From Streptomyces violaceoruber (lineage in GTDB: Bacteria; Actinomycetota; Actinomycetes; Streptomycetales; Streptomycetaceae): a stretch of 64,000 nt of DNA. The DNA lies in NCBI RefSeq assembly GCF_033406955.1, contig NZ_CP137734.1:6200001-6264000 (forward strand), read 5' to 3'. This document shows positions 33,691-42,333 of this stretch, in pieces (within the stretch, counting starts at the first letter, position 1; every line of letters begins with the position of its first letter). Below the pieces are notes generated by a model. That model made no database searches. It saw nothing but the letters and a program-made list of their open reading frames with translations, and was not told the origin of the DNA. The position numbers were made by a program, and so were the translations under genes.

Positions 33691-34698
33691 ATGGGCTGGA
33701 CGGTCCTCTACATCGCGTTCGGCGTCGTCGCGCTGTGGCTGCTCGGCGAGGTGCTGCTGCAGTACAAGGCGCGGCTGCGCTGGCGGCTGCTGGCCTTCGC
33801 CGGCTTCGTCGGCGTCGTGGCCGGTGTGCTGATGTCGAACGTGCTCGTCATCGGCGTCGGTGCCGCCGCCTTCGCGGTCGGCCAGACCTACGTCACCCTG
33901 TCGTTCCGCCGCGGCTTCGAGGCCGGCTGGGCGGTCAACGCCCCGGCGAGCCTCGTCGGCAAGCGCGGGCGTCCCGAACGGGGCCGCCGGGAACCGACGT
34001 TGGAGGTCTCCGGGCTCGAACCCGCCGAGGGCGGCCAGGACCACCACGACGGCTACGACGAGCCCGCCCCGGGCCACGCCCCGGGCCACGCCCCGGGCCA
34101 GGACGGCACCGGCTCGTACGGGCACGACGACTACGACCGCGACGACGTCTTCACCCCGGCCCGGCCCACCGCCGACCCCTCGGCCGCGGAGACCACCGCC
34201 GTCTACGAACCGCAGCCCATGCCGGACGACACCAACTCGTACGGCGTCTACACCGACCCCGGTTACGGCACCGGCCAGCAGCAGGCGGCCGCCGCGCCGG
34301 GCGCCGACCAGGCGTACGCCTACGACTACTCCGGCTACGGCCAGCAGCAGGAGTACGGCTACGACACCGGCGCCCAGCAGCAGTACGCCGCCTACTCCGA
34401 CCCGTACATCGGCACCCACACCTACGGCGGCGGGACGTACGACACCGGCGGCTACGACACGACCGGTGAGCAGAACTACGGCCAGCAGGGCTACGGGCAG
34501 GACCAGTACGCCCCCGGCGCCCCCGGCGCGCCCGGCGGCTACGGCGGCGAGACCCCGGCCGGCGGAGTGTGGGTGCCGCAGCAGCGCAGCACCGACGACC
34601 CCTACGGCGGCGAACTCCCTCCCGAGCAGCAGCCCTACCCCTACCAGGGCGACGGCCAGACGCAGGGCCAGGGCTACGACGAGCAGTACCGCTTCTGA
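33691..34698 (+). CDS. Hypothetical membrane protein with prion-like Gly/Tyr/Gln-rich C-terminus
   Basis: 335 residues. The first 70 hold three hydrophobic helices separated by short basic loops (QYKARLRWR near 25-33). Residues about 115-335 are disordered and rich in Gly, Tyr, Gln, Asp and Pro, with short motifs such as GHAPGHAPG, YSGYGQQQ and YGQQGYGQ. Ten or more Tyr lie in YG or GY pairs, as in proteins that form condensates. GGGAGAGGGG lies before ATG 33691. Function unknown; it follows metF, probably with a promoter of its own. Confidence 0.75.
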   Translation: MGWTVLYIAFGVVALWLLGEVLLQYKARLRWRLLAFAGFVGVVAGVLMSNVLVIGVGAAAFAVGQTYVTLSFRRGFEAGWAVNAPASLVGKRGRPERGRREPTLEVSGLEPAEGGQDHHDGYDEPAPGHAPGHAPGQDGTGSYGHDDYDRDDVFTPARPTADPSAAETTAVYEPQPMPDDTNSYGVYTDPGYGTGQQQAAAAPGADQAYAYDYSGYGQQQEYGYDTGAQQQYAAYSDPYIGTHTYGGGTYDTGGYDTTGEQNYGQQGYGQDQYAPGAPGAPGGYGGETPAGGVWVPQQRSTDDPYGGELPPEQQPYPYQGDGQTQGQGYDEQYRF

Positions 34699-34719
34699 GG
34701 AAGAGGAAGCCGGAGCCGC

Positions 34720-36240
34720 TCACTGGGAGCCGCGGAACTCCGGCCCCTCCACCACGAGTCCGGCGACCAGCGCGCCCGACATGCCCGCGTGCGGCAGCCC
34801 CCCGCCGGGGTGGGACCAGCCGCCGACGGTGAACAGGCCGTCCGTGCGCGTGCCGTTCGCCGGGTGCAGCAGCCGTCCGTCGGCGCCCGCCAGCGACGGC
34901 ACCGGAATCGCCCCGTCCGCCGTACCGGTGTCCGCCGCGACCTCGGCCGGGGTGCGCACCTCGTGCCACAGGAGACGGTCGCGCAGACCGGGCACGGCCC
35001 GCTCGGCGACCTCCATCAACTGCCCGGCCCAGTGGGCGAACACCTCGGTCGTGGCCCGGTCGGAGGCACCGTCCAGGGCGGGCACCGCAGCGCTGAGCGT
35101 CACCGCCTCGTGGTCCGCGTCGGGGACCAGCGCAGGATCGTCGGGCCGCAGTACGGTGACGGTCGGCCGCGCGGCCATCCCGGGAGCGGCGCCGAACAGG
35201 CGGTCCAACTCCGTCTCGCGGTCCGCCGCGTGCACCACCGTCCGGTGCGCGGTGCCCGCCGGGCGGCTGCCGCGCAGGGCCAGCAGCACCGTCAGCCGGC
35301 TCGCCCCACCGCGCTGCGGCGGCACCTCGCCCCCGCCGCGCACCGGCGCCCCACCGCACAGGCGGTCCAGCACGCCCGGCGCCACGCCGGAGACGACGAA
35401 CTCGGCCTCCGCCACGGCCCCTTCGGCCAGCTCCACGCCCGCCACCCGGCCGTCCTTCTCGACGATCCCGGTGACCTCGGCCCCGAAGCGGAACTCGACC
35501 CGGCGGGCCAGACACCGCTCGTACACCGCCCGCGCCAGCTCCCGCAGACCGCCGCCGCGCACGTACCAGACTCCGAACGCGTACTCCATGTACGGCAGGA
35601 CCGCGGCGTTCGCCGGGGCGGTGCGGGGATCCAGGCCGTGGGCGAGCGCGTGGCTCTCCAGCAGGGCGGCGAGCCGGGCGTCACGCAGCTCCCACGCGCC
35701 GACCTCGGCGAGCGTGCCGGCCCGGCGGGTGCGCAGCAGCCGCTTGTGCGGGACCGCCGGATAGGGCTCGCGCTCGGCCAGCACCCGCCAGTTGGGCCAC
35801 AGCGGCTCCTCCAGGAGGGGACGGCGCGTGCGGTCCCAGGTCTCCCGGGCCCGCACCAGGAAGTCGCCCCAGCGCCGCCCGGCGCCCGCACCGAGCACCG
35901 CGTCCAGGGCGGCGACGACACCCGCCCGCGAGGCGTTCGGCAGCGCGACCTCCGTGCCGTCCGCGAACACGTGCCGGGACGACGGGTCGACCTGGACCAG
36001 CTCGACGCGGGACTCCAGCGGCTCCTTGCCGGTCTTCACGAACAGATCGCGCCAGACCGCGGGCAGCGGGAGCAGGCCGGGGCCGGTGTCGAAGCGGAAC
36101 CCGTCCCGCTCGACACGGCCCAGTGCTCCGCCGTAGGTCCCCGCCCGCTCGTACACCACCACCCGGTGGCCCGCGACGGCCAGCCGGGCGGCCGCCGCCA
36201 TCGCGCCCATCCCGGCGCCGATCACCGCAATCCGTGCCAT
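34720..36240 (-). CDS. CrtI-like FAD-dependent oxidoreductase (phytoene desaturase family)
   Basis: A 506-residue flavoprotein. The FAD motif AVIGAGMGAMAAAARLA is at 4-20, followed by VVVYERAGTYGGALG, and the C-terminal GWSHPGGGLPHAGMSGALVA closes the FAD site, as in phytoene desaturases and related carotenoid or sterol oxidoreductases. No other carotenoid gene is nearby, so the substrate is uncertain. ATG 36240 lies 7 nt after a TAAAGT box (36248-36253), giving a leaderless mRNA. Confidence 0.82.
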   Translation of the reverse strand: MARIAVIGAGMGAMAAAARLAVAGHRVVVYERAGTYGGALGRVERDGFRFDTGPGLLPLPAVWRDLFVKTGKEPLESRVELVQVDPSSRHVFADGTEVALPNASRAGVVAALDAVLGAGAGRRWGDFLVRARETWDRTRRPLLEEPLWPNWRVLAEREPYPAVPHKRLLRTRRAGTLAEVGAWELRDARLAALLESHALAHGLDPRTAPANAAVLPYMEYAFGVWYVRGGGLRELARAVYERCLARRVEFRFGAEVTGIVEKDGRVAGVELAEGAVAEAEFVVSGVAPGVLDRLCGGAPVRGGGEVPPQRGGASRLTVLLALRGSRPAGTAHRTVVHAADRETELDRLFGAAPGMAARPTVTVLRPDDPALVPDADHEAVTLSAAVPALDGASDRATTEVFAHWAGQLMEVAERAVPGLRDRLLWHEVRTPAEVAADTGTADGAIPVPSLAGADGRLLHPANGTRTDGLFTVGGWSHPGGGLPHAGMSGALVAGLVVEGPEFRGSQ

Positions 36241-36724
36241 GCCAGGGACTTTATCCGCCGCCACCGGCACCCCGTGCGAGGGCTGAGCACCGGAACGGAC
36301 GTCCAGGTGACCGGTCGGCGGCGCCGCGCCGTGGGGCCGGGTGCGCAGGACTGAGTAGCCGTACCTAGTGCGGTAGATGAGTACGCGCGCGGATGGGCCG
36401 CGACCTGCGTGAACGAGAGAGTGGAGACACGGAGAGGGGCACGGCTCCGGTACCGGCGGCACGGGGCGCCGGAACGGAGCCGGGCCCGCGATCCGCTCCT
36501 TCCGCCGGCCGGGGCCGGCGGGAGCGAGACACGGGGGAGCCCGGAGGGACGACCGGTGACGGGAGTCCCGACGCGGGGACGTACGGGGGAGCAGGAGAAG
36601 GCGCCGGTCCGACGGCGGCCCGCGGGGGACGCGGCCACCACGGACCGGCGTTCTTCGTGCACCGCCGTTCCCCGCCCGCCGGCCGGCTCCGGCCGCTCCG
36701 CCCCGGCCGCTCCGCCTCGGCCGC
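36241..36724. other. 484-base gap without a supported gene
   Basis: The gap separates two minus-strand genes. It contains the TAAAGT promoter at its left end, two TGAGTA-containing elements at 36352-36384, a strong hairpin CCGCCGGCC/GGCCGGCGG at 36502-36521, and the 14-bp tandem repeat at the right end. Open frames exist on both strands but have poor codon bias and no family resemblance. Confidence 0.6.
36352..36384. promoter_or_regulatory. MacR-like site, weak
   Basis: TGAGTAGCCGTACCTA (36352-36367) matches 11 of 14 specified bases of the MacR consensus TGAGTACnnGTACTCA. A second TGAGTAC half-site lies at 36378-36384. Position is about 112 nt upstream of the CrtI-like gene. Confidence 0.35.
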
Positions 36725-36746
36725 TCAGCCCCGGCCGCTCACGCGT
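36691..36746. repeat. 14-bp tandem repeat overlapping the TetR stop codon
   Basis: Four units of 14 bp (36691-36704, 36705-36718, 36719-36732, 36733-36746) start GGCCGCTC. The TetR stop codon (36725-36727 on minus) exists only because unit 3 has A in place of C. The unit is not a multiple of three, so a change of copy number would alter the C-terminus. Confidence 0.75.
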
Positions 36747-37354
36747 CCCTGGAGCAGCCGGGACAGCGCGGCGTGCACGTCGTCGAGCGAGCGCTCCGGC
36801 TGGAACGCCTTCCAGTCCAGCGCCGCCACCAGGACCATGCCGACCAGCGCGGCGGCGGTCAGCGGCACGTCGATGTCCTCGCTGAACTCACCGCTCGCCA
36901 CGCCTTCGCGCAGGACGCCCTCCACCACCGCCACGGCCTCCTGCCGGACCACCAGCAGCGTGGACTGCCAGGCCCGGTTGGTGCGCCACAGCTCGGCGAC
37001 GTACAGCTGGGTGAAGGCCGGGTAGCGGTCGATGAAGACGAGCCCCGCGCGGATCATCGCGTCCAGGGCGTCGACCCGGCCGCGGCCCTCCCGGGCGGTC
37101 CGTTCCGCGGCCTGCCGCAGGGAGGCGGTCAGGAGGCCGACACCGTGCCGCAGCAGCTCCTCGAAGAGGACGGACTTGCTGGCGAAGTTGTAGTAGACCG
37201 TGCCCTTCGCGACCCCGGCCCGCTCGGCGATCTCGTCCACGGTGGTGGCGGAGAAGCCCTGCTCGGCGATGAGGGTGACCGCCGCCTCGTAGAGCTTCTG
37301 CCGGGTGGCCTCGCGACGGCTGCCGCTCTGCGAGGCGGTGCTGCTGCTTTCCAT
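36725..37354 (-). CDS. TetR family transcriptional regulator
   Basis: A 209-residue regulator. The N-terminal helix-turn-helix (FSATTVDEIAERAGVAKGTVYYNFASKSVLF, about 32-62; only part quoted as family pattern TVDEIAERAGVAKGTVYYNF) is a clear TetR_N domain. The C-terminal ligand domain has a conserved pattern RYPAFTQLYVAELWRTNRAW. The GAGAAT -10 box (37362-37367) lies 7 nt before ATG 37354, so leaderless. It is divergent from the HEPN-domain gene. No obvious palindromic operator was found, and the ligand is unknown. Confidence 0.87.
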   Translation of the reverse strand: MESSSTASQSGSRREATRQKLYEAAVTLIAEQGFSATTVDEIAERAGVAKGTVYYNFASKSVLFEELLRHGVGLLTASLRQAAERTAREGRGRVDALDAMIRAGLVFIDRYPAFTQLYVAELWRTNRAWQSTLLVVRQEAVAVVEGVLREGVASGEFSEDIDVPLTAAALVGMVLVAALDWKAFQPERSLDDVHAALSRLLQGRVSGRG

Positions 37355-37455
37355 GGTCCCGATTCTCACAGCACCCCCGCACGGCGGCGTCACCGCAGCC
37401 GGCGCACGCCCCGTACCGAACGGCCGATCGAATCGAAAGTCCAGGTCAGAACGGA

Positions 37456-37478
37456 TTGTCAGTGCCATACCTCACGAT
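37456..37478 (+). promoter_or_regulatory. RecA-NDp/PafBC-type promoter
   Basis: TTGTCAGTGCC (37456-37466), 6 nt, then CACGAT (37473-37478). The first 9 bases equal the RecA-NDp consensus and the 11-nt spacing between hexamers is exact. It would start transcription near 37485, about 50 nt before the HEPN-domain gene. Confidence 0.62.
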
Positions 37479-37537
37479 GGGCACATACGGCACCTCCTGC
37501 CAGGACGTGCCGTCACGGAGACGACAGGAGGATCGTC

Positions 37538-38131
37538 ATGGCCCACTCGTCCGCAGCCGCCGCCCGGCGGCACCGCGCCGCCGGCCCTGCACCCTCACTG
37601 ACCGGACCGGCGAGCGACGTGCACCCCGTGCTCCGCCGGACGACCGCCCCGCCCGCCGCCCTCGACCTGCTCGCCCAGGCCCGGGCCGGGCTGGAGGAGG
37701 CCACCACCCTCGAAACGCCGAACGAGCGCTACGCGACGGCCCACCTCGCCGCCCTGCGCACCGCCGCCGCGGTGCTGGCCGCGCGCGGCCGCCCGGAGAC
37801 CGGCCCACGGGCCAGGGCCCGCATCCGCAGCGCCTGGGAGGTGCTGCCCGAGATCGCGCCCGAGCTGTCCGAGTGGAGCGCGCTGTTCGCCTCCGGCGCG
37901 CCGCGCCGGGCGCGCGCCGAGGCGGGCATCCGGGGCGCGGCGGGCAGCCGGGACGCCGACGACCTGATACGCGACGTGGCGATGTTCCTGCGCCTGGTGG
38001 AGCGGATGCTGGTCCTCCAGCCGGTCCTGCCCCAGCCCCGCCCCGACACGGACCCACCGGGCCAGGGCTCCGAGCGGCCCCGCCGTTCCGACGCCGGTCA
38101 CCCGGGCCGGGACCTGCCGGACGCCGGCTGA
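37538..38131 (+). CDS. SAV_6107-type HEPN domain protein
   Basis: 197 residues. The helical core (about 42-150) begins ALDLLAQARAGLEEATTLETPNERY and matches the SAV_6107 family of HEPN domains. The canonical RNase motif Rx4-6H of toxin HEPNs is not seen, so nuclease activity is doubtful. The N-terminus and the Pro/Arg-rich C-terminus are disordered. AGGAGG lies 7 nt before ATG 37538. A DNA-damage type promoter lies upstream. Confidence 0.78.
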   Translation: MAHSSAAAARRHRAAGPAPSLTGPASDVHPVLRRTTAPPAALDLLAQARAGLEEATTLETPNERYATAHLAALRTAAAVLAARGRPETGPRARARIRSAWEVLPEIAPELSEWSALFASGAPRRARAEAGIRGAAGSRDADDLIRDVAMFLRLVERMLVLQPVLPQPRPDTDPPGQGSERPRRSDAGHPGRDLPDAG

Positions 38132-38279
38132 GCAGGAGACGTACGGGTGCCCGGTGCCCGCGGCGCAGGCAATAGGGTGGGAGTCGCCTGAAGCCTCCCC
38201 CTCCCCGCACCGGGCGGGGGCGGCAGCCCGTTCGCTCCGCCCGTGTCCGAGGCGGTGCCGCGCCGAGGAGTCAACTGCC

Positions 38280-39107
38280 GTGTCGGACCCGATGCGCCCG
38301 CCCGCCTCCCACCCCCGGCCGCACACGGCCGTCTCGCGCTCCGAGCCCTCGCGTTCCCGGGCCGCGCTGCGCACCGCCGTGGTCTGGGACGTCCTCCAGG
38401 ACGCGCTGGACCGCCGGGTGAAGGCCACGGGCCGGCCGACGCTGGACGTCCTCGACACCGGCGGCGGCAGCGGCAACTTCGCGGTGCCGGTGGCCGGACT
38501 CGGCCACCGCGTCACCGTCGTGGACCCGAGTCCCAACGCCCTGTTCGCCCTGGAGCGCCGGGCCGCCGAGGCCGGGGTCGCCGACCGCGTGCGCGGCGTC
38601 CAGGGCGACGCCCGCGGCCTCTTCGACGTGGCCGAGCGCGGCGGCTACGACGCGGTGCTGTGCCACGGCGTCCTGGAGTACGTCGACGACCCCGCGGAGG
38701 GCGTCCGCAACGCGGTGGCGGCGCTGCGCGAGGACGGCGTCCTCAGCCTGCTCGCCGCGGGCCTGGGCGGGGCCGTGCTCGCGCGCGCCCTCGCCGGCCA
38801 CTTCACGGAGGCCCGGCAGGCCCTGGCCGACCCGGACGGCCGCTGGGGCACGGGTGACCCGGTGCCGCGCCGGTTCACCGCCGAGCAGCTCACCGGGCTG
38901 GTCGAGGCCGCCGGGCTCCGGATCGGTGCCGTGCACGGGGTACGGGTCTTCGCCGACCTCGTTCCCGGCGTGCTGGTGGACACCGAGCCCGGTGCCATGG
39001 ACGCCCTGCTGAAGCTGGAGGCCGCGGCGGCCGAACTCGCCGCGTTCCACTCCGTGGCCACCCAGCTCCATGTGCTCGGCGAGACGCGAGGGGCCGGCGA
39101 GGCCTGA
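38280..39107 (+). CDS. SAM-dependent class I methyltransferase
   Basis: A 275-residue protein with a Rossmann-type methyltransferase core. Motif I is LDTGGGSGNFAVP (about 59-71), with VVDPSPNALFALERR for ribose binding, GDARGLFD near 107 and DAVLCHGVLEYVDD as motif IV near 123. The pattern resembles the SmtA/CmoM-like group. GAGGAG lies 9 nt before GTG 38280. The acceptor is unknown. Confidence 0.85.
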   Translation: MSDPMRPPASHPRPHTAVSRSEPSRSRAALRTAVVWDVLQDALDRRVKATGRPTLDVLDTGGGSGNFAVPVAGLGHRVTVVDPSPNALFALERRAAEAGVADRVRGVQGDARGLFDVAERGGYDAVLCHGVLEYVDDPAEGVRNAVAALREDGVLSLLAAGLGGAVLARALAGHFTEARQALADPDGRWGTGDPVPRRFTAEQLTGLVEAAGLRIGAVHGVRVFADLVPGVLVDTEPGAMDALLKLEAAAAELAAFHSVATQLHVLGETRGAGEA

Positions 39108-39165
39108 GCGTCCGGTGGGGTAAGGCGCTGATCAGGGACGCGACTGCAGATGGAGTACGCCACAG

Positions 39166-39183
39166 GCCCCCCGAACGGGGGGC
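39166..39183 (+). terminator. Hairpin after the methyltransferase gene
   Basis: A 7-bp GC stem GCCCCCC/GGGGGGC with a GAAC tetraloop, about 60 nt after the stop. Confidence 0.6.
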
Positions 39184-39383
39184 AGTCGCCGTATGATCGA
39201 GGGAGACGGCCCGGCATGACGGGTCGGCCGCTGGGGAATGGGAACTTCAGCGAGCCGGTACGGCCATGACGGAGTCCGGTTGGTCAATTGGCGCAGAGGG
39301 GCGGGTTTCACGGGGGCGATTCCCTGCCTATCCTGAAGGGACCCCCCGGGTCGCCCCGGCGACTGCACGATGAGGAGGACTCC

Positions 39384-39791
39384 GTGCCGCTCTCGGAGCA
39401 CGAGCAGCGCATGCTCGAGCAGATGGAGCGAGCGCTGTACGCCGAAGATCCCAAGTTCGCGACAGCGCTCGAGGGAAGCGGGCTGCGTACGTACACCCGG
39501 CGACGGGTCTACCAGGCGGTCGCGGGCTTCCTTGTAGGTATTGCGCTCCTCATGGCCGGTATGGTCGCCCAGCAGGTGTGGCTCAGCGTGGTGGGCTTCC
39601 TGGTCATGCTGGGGTGCGCGGTACTCGCCGTGACCGGCTGGCGCAAGGCCCCCAAACCGGGCGAGCAGCAGCAGGCGGCCGGTGCCGGACCGCAGGCCGC
39701 GCGCCGCCAAGGACGACAGAAACGCTCGATGATGGACCGCATCGACGAGCGCTGGCAGCGCCGCAGGGACGAGCAGCAGGGCGGTCAGTAG
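39384..39791 (+). CDS. DUF3040 membrane protein
   Basis: A 135-residue protein with the DUF3040 signature LSEHEQRMLEQMERAL at the N-terminus (amphipathic cytosolic helix), two membrane helices (about 48-65 and 68-88) and a basic Gln/Arg-rich tail. GAGGAGG precedes GTG 39384. A TATCCT -10-like box lies upstream. In mycobacteria a like protein precedes mraZ and rsmH. Function unknown. Confidence 0.85.
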   Translation: MPLSEHEQRMLEQMERALYAEDPKFATALEGSGLRTYTRRRVYQAVAGFLVGIALLMAGMVAQQVWLSVVGFLVMLGCAVLAVTGWRKAPKPGEQQQAAGAGPQAARRQGRQKRSMMDRIDERWQRRRDEQQGGQ

Positions 39792-39820
39792 CACCGTCCG
39801 AGCAGCCGCTCACCAGCACA

Positions 39821-39869
39821 TGCGCGTGAGGGGGTGACCACCGTCCGGGTGGTCACCCCCTCACGCGTA
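39821..39869. terminator. Very strong bidirectional terminator hairpin
   Basis: A 19-bp perfect stem (39824-39842 with 39848-39866), extendable by three more pairs including one G-U, with a 5-nt loop GTCCG. It stands between the convergent DUF3040 and transglutaminase genes. Confidence 0.88.
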
Positions 39870-39906
39870 CCCATGAGCGCCCGTCGACGCCCCGAGACAC
39901 CGGCCG

Positions 39907-39935
39907 GGGCGCCGACCCGCGTGGGGTCGGCGCCC
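39907..39935. terminator. Second terminator hairpin
   Basis: A 12-bp perfect stem (39907-39918 with 39924-39935), loop GCGTG, placed 8 nt before the transglutaminase stop codon on the minus strand. Confidence 0.7.
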
Positions 39936-39942
39936 GTTCGGC

Positions 39943-42333
39943 TCAGCCCTGCTGGTCCGATGTCCTGCGCCACTGGGGCCGGGCGGCCGCGGCCCGCCGT
40001 TTCAGGGCCGTCCACCGGGCCGACACCGTCCAGGTCACCCGGATGGCCGAACGCGGGGCGAACCGTGCGCGCAGCCGCGTTCCGCGGCCGACCGCGGCCC
40101 GCAGCCCGGCGGTCGCCAGCCGCACATCCTCCGCCAGCCCCGCCGCCGGGCGCGGGTGGGGCGCGTAGAGGACCTGCTCCACGGCGTCCGCCACCCGGTG
40201 CACCGCCTGTGCGGCCGTCGGCTCGAGCCCGCCCAGCCGGACGATGCGGGCCGCGGCCTTGCGCGGGGTCTGCGACTCCTGGGGCAGGATGCCGAGGTCC
40301 CACGCGGCGTCGGTCAGCTCCTGCCACACCGCGAGCGTGTGCGGGCCGACGTCCGCCGCCCCCCGGCCGTGTGCCCCGAGCCGTACCGCCCTCGCGCGCA
40401 GCCGCCACAGCATCGGTGCCAGCGGGAGCAGCAGCACCAGAAGCCCGGCCAGGGCCCAGGCCGGCAGCGCGTACCACTTCGGTCCGTCGTCCCCGGTGAC
40501 GGGCACGGCCACCGCGGACTCGTTGGGGCAGGCGTCCAGCTTCTTGTCCTGCGGGGCGCAGGTGTCGCTCGACGAGGGTGCCGCGGACGGCTCCGCCTCC
40601 GCGCTCTGCGACGGGACGGCCGGGTCCGGCACCGAGCTGCCCGGCCGGTCCGTGATGGTGTACGACGGGGTCGAGCCACGCGTCGGCGTCGGCTCGAAGC
40701 GGGTCCAGCCCACGCCCTCGAAGTACACCTCGGGCCACGCGTGCGCGTCCCGCAGCCCCACCGACACCGAGCCGTCCGCCTGCGGGGAGCCCGGCGCGAA
40801 GCCGACCGCGACCCTGGCCGGAATGCCCAGGGAGCGGGCCATCGCCGCCATGGCGAAGGAGAAGTGGACGCAGAAGCCCTCCTTGTCCTTCAGGAACCGG
40901 GCGATCGCCTCCGAGCCGCTGCCGACCTTGACCTGGGTGTCGTACTCGAAGCCGCCGTTGACCGCGAAGTACTCCTGGAGCTTGACCGCCTGCTCGTAGG
41001 GGTTCGCGGCGCCGGCGGTGACCTCGCGGGCGGTCCGGAAGACCACGTCGGGCAGCGAGTCCGGCAGCTCCGTGTACTCGCGCGTGAGGGCCGCCGACGG
41101 CGGCGGCGCCGCGGCGAGCTGCTCCGCCGTCGGCTGCACGTTCAGGCTGCGTACCTCGTACTTCAGCCCGCGGGTGTTCTGGCCGTGGTCGCCGACCAGG
41201 GTCATGCCGACGGGTTCGAAGCGCCAGTTGCCCGCGACGCGCACGCCGCTGGGCGGATAGGGCATCGGCAGCCAGTCCTGCGCGTACCAGTCCGCGGCCG
41301 AGATCAGGGCCCGGGTCTCCGTGCGCCTGATGTCGGGACCGAGCCCGACCGGGGTGGGGAACGTGCCGTCCGGCACGGCGGTGATGCGCCGCTTGGACGG
41401 CTTCCAGGTGGTGCCGTCGAAGTCGTCCAGGGACACGATGCGCAGGTACAGGTCGGACAGGTCCTCGGAGTCCGTCTGGACGGACAGGACCTGGCGGTCC
41501 TCGTTGACGTTCAGGCTGTCCCGCAGGGAGACCAGCGGGTTCACCGCGGAGATCGTGCCGCCGCCACCGGTGCCGGAGCCCACGCCGCCGCCGGCGCCGT
41601 CCAGCAGCCCGCCGTCCATCGCGGGCAGGGCGAGCGGCACCACCAGTGCGATGCCCAGCGCGAAGGCGCCGATGCGCCGGCCGGTGCGGACCGGGGCCAG
41701 GGCGCGCCCCTGCTCCGGGCCCGGTGGGCGCGGGGAGCCGCCGAAGACCCGGCCCCACTGCGAGAGCCGGTCCCGCCCCTCGGCCAGCAGCAGCATCAGA
41801 TAGCCGACCGCCGCGACCAGGAACCAGAACCAGTCGGCGCCGCCCTCGGACAGCCCCGCGGCCACCGAGTACAGGGCGAGCAGGGGAAGGCCGGCCGGGG
41901 CGGCACTGCGGAAGGTCACCGCGAGCGTGTCCACCAGCAGCCCGATCACCAGGACGCCGCCGACCAGCATCAGCCGGATGCCGTCGGACTCCAGCGGCGC
42001 CGGGATCGCGTACCGGGCGATGTCGTCGCCGCCCTGCTGGAGCAGATCGGCGAAGCGCTGGAAGGCCTGCGGGCCGGGGACCAGCCCGGCGAGCGCCTGC
42101 TGCCGGGCGAAGACCAGGGTCAGCAGTACCAGCGTCACCAGGGCCTGCGCCGCGATGGTCAGCGGCCGGGCCAGCGGCACCCGCCGGGCCACCGCGCCCA
42201 CCCCCGACTGCACCGCCAGCAGGACCGCCGCCTGGAGGATCCACGTGGCCGGTTCGACCAACGGCAACAACGCACAGGCCGCCATCAACGTGGCCGCCCA
42301 GGCACACACCGCCAACCGCGCGCGCCCGCTCAT
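39943..42333 (-). CDS. Membrane transglutaminase-like protein (DUF3488/TgpA type)
   Basis: A 796-residue protein. The N-terminal third holds about six membrane helices and an external part; the transglutaminase domain lies in the middle, with Cys in KEGFCVHFSFAM near 492, His in LRDAHAWPEVYF near 533 and Asp-like in GWTRFEPTP. One more helix (ALPAWALAGLLVLLLPL) follows and then a DUF4129-like cytosolic tail. The catalytic face would lie outside the cell. It is the last gene of the MoxR-DUF58-TGase operon; its ATG overlaps the preceding stop by 1 nt (TGATG). Substrate unknown. Confidence 0.87.
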   Translation of the reverse strand: MSGRARLAVCAWAATLMAACALLPLVEPATWILQAAVLLAVQSGVGAVARRVPLARPLTIAAQALVTLVLLTLVFARQQALAGLVPGPQAFQRFADLLQQGGDDIARYAIPAPLESDGIRLMLVGGVLVIGLLVDTLAVTFRSAAPAGLPLLALYSVAAGLSEGGADWFWFLVAAVGYLMLLLAEGRDRLSQWGRVFGGSPRPPGPEQGRALAPVRTGRRIGAFALGIALVVPLALPAMDGGLLDGAGGGVGSGTGGGGTISAVNPLVSLRDSLNVNEDRQVLSVQTDSEDLSDLYLRIVSLDDFDGTTWKPSKRRITAVPDGTFPTPVGLGPDIRRTETRALISAADWYAQDWLPMPYPPSGVRVAGNWRFEPVGMTLVGDHGQNTRGLKYEVRSLNVQPTAEQLAAAPPPSAALTREYTELPDSLPDVVFRTAREVTAGAANPYEQAVKLQEYFAVNGGFEYDTQVKVGSGSEAIARFLKDKEGFCVHFSFAMAAMARSLGIPARVAVGFAPGSPQADGSVSVGLRDAHAWPEVYFEGVGWTRFEPTPTRGSTPSYTITDRPGSSVPDPAVPSQSAEAEPSAAPSSSDTCAPQDKKLDACPNESAVAVPVTGDDGPKWYALPAWALAGLLVLLLPLAPMLWRLRARAVRLGAHGRGAADVGPHTLAVWQELTDAAWDLGILPQESQTPRKAAARIVRLGGLEPTAAQAVHRVADAVEQVLYAPHPRPAAGLAEDVRLATAGLRAAVGRGTRLRARFAPRSAIRVTWTVSARWTALKRRAAAARPQWRRTSDQQG

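Noticed and set aside
36393..37025. Possible + strand gene in the 36.2-36.7 kb gap
   Set aside because: Runs into the TetR gene antisense, has low codon bias and no recognisable domain.
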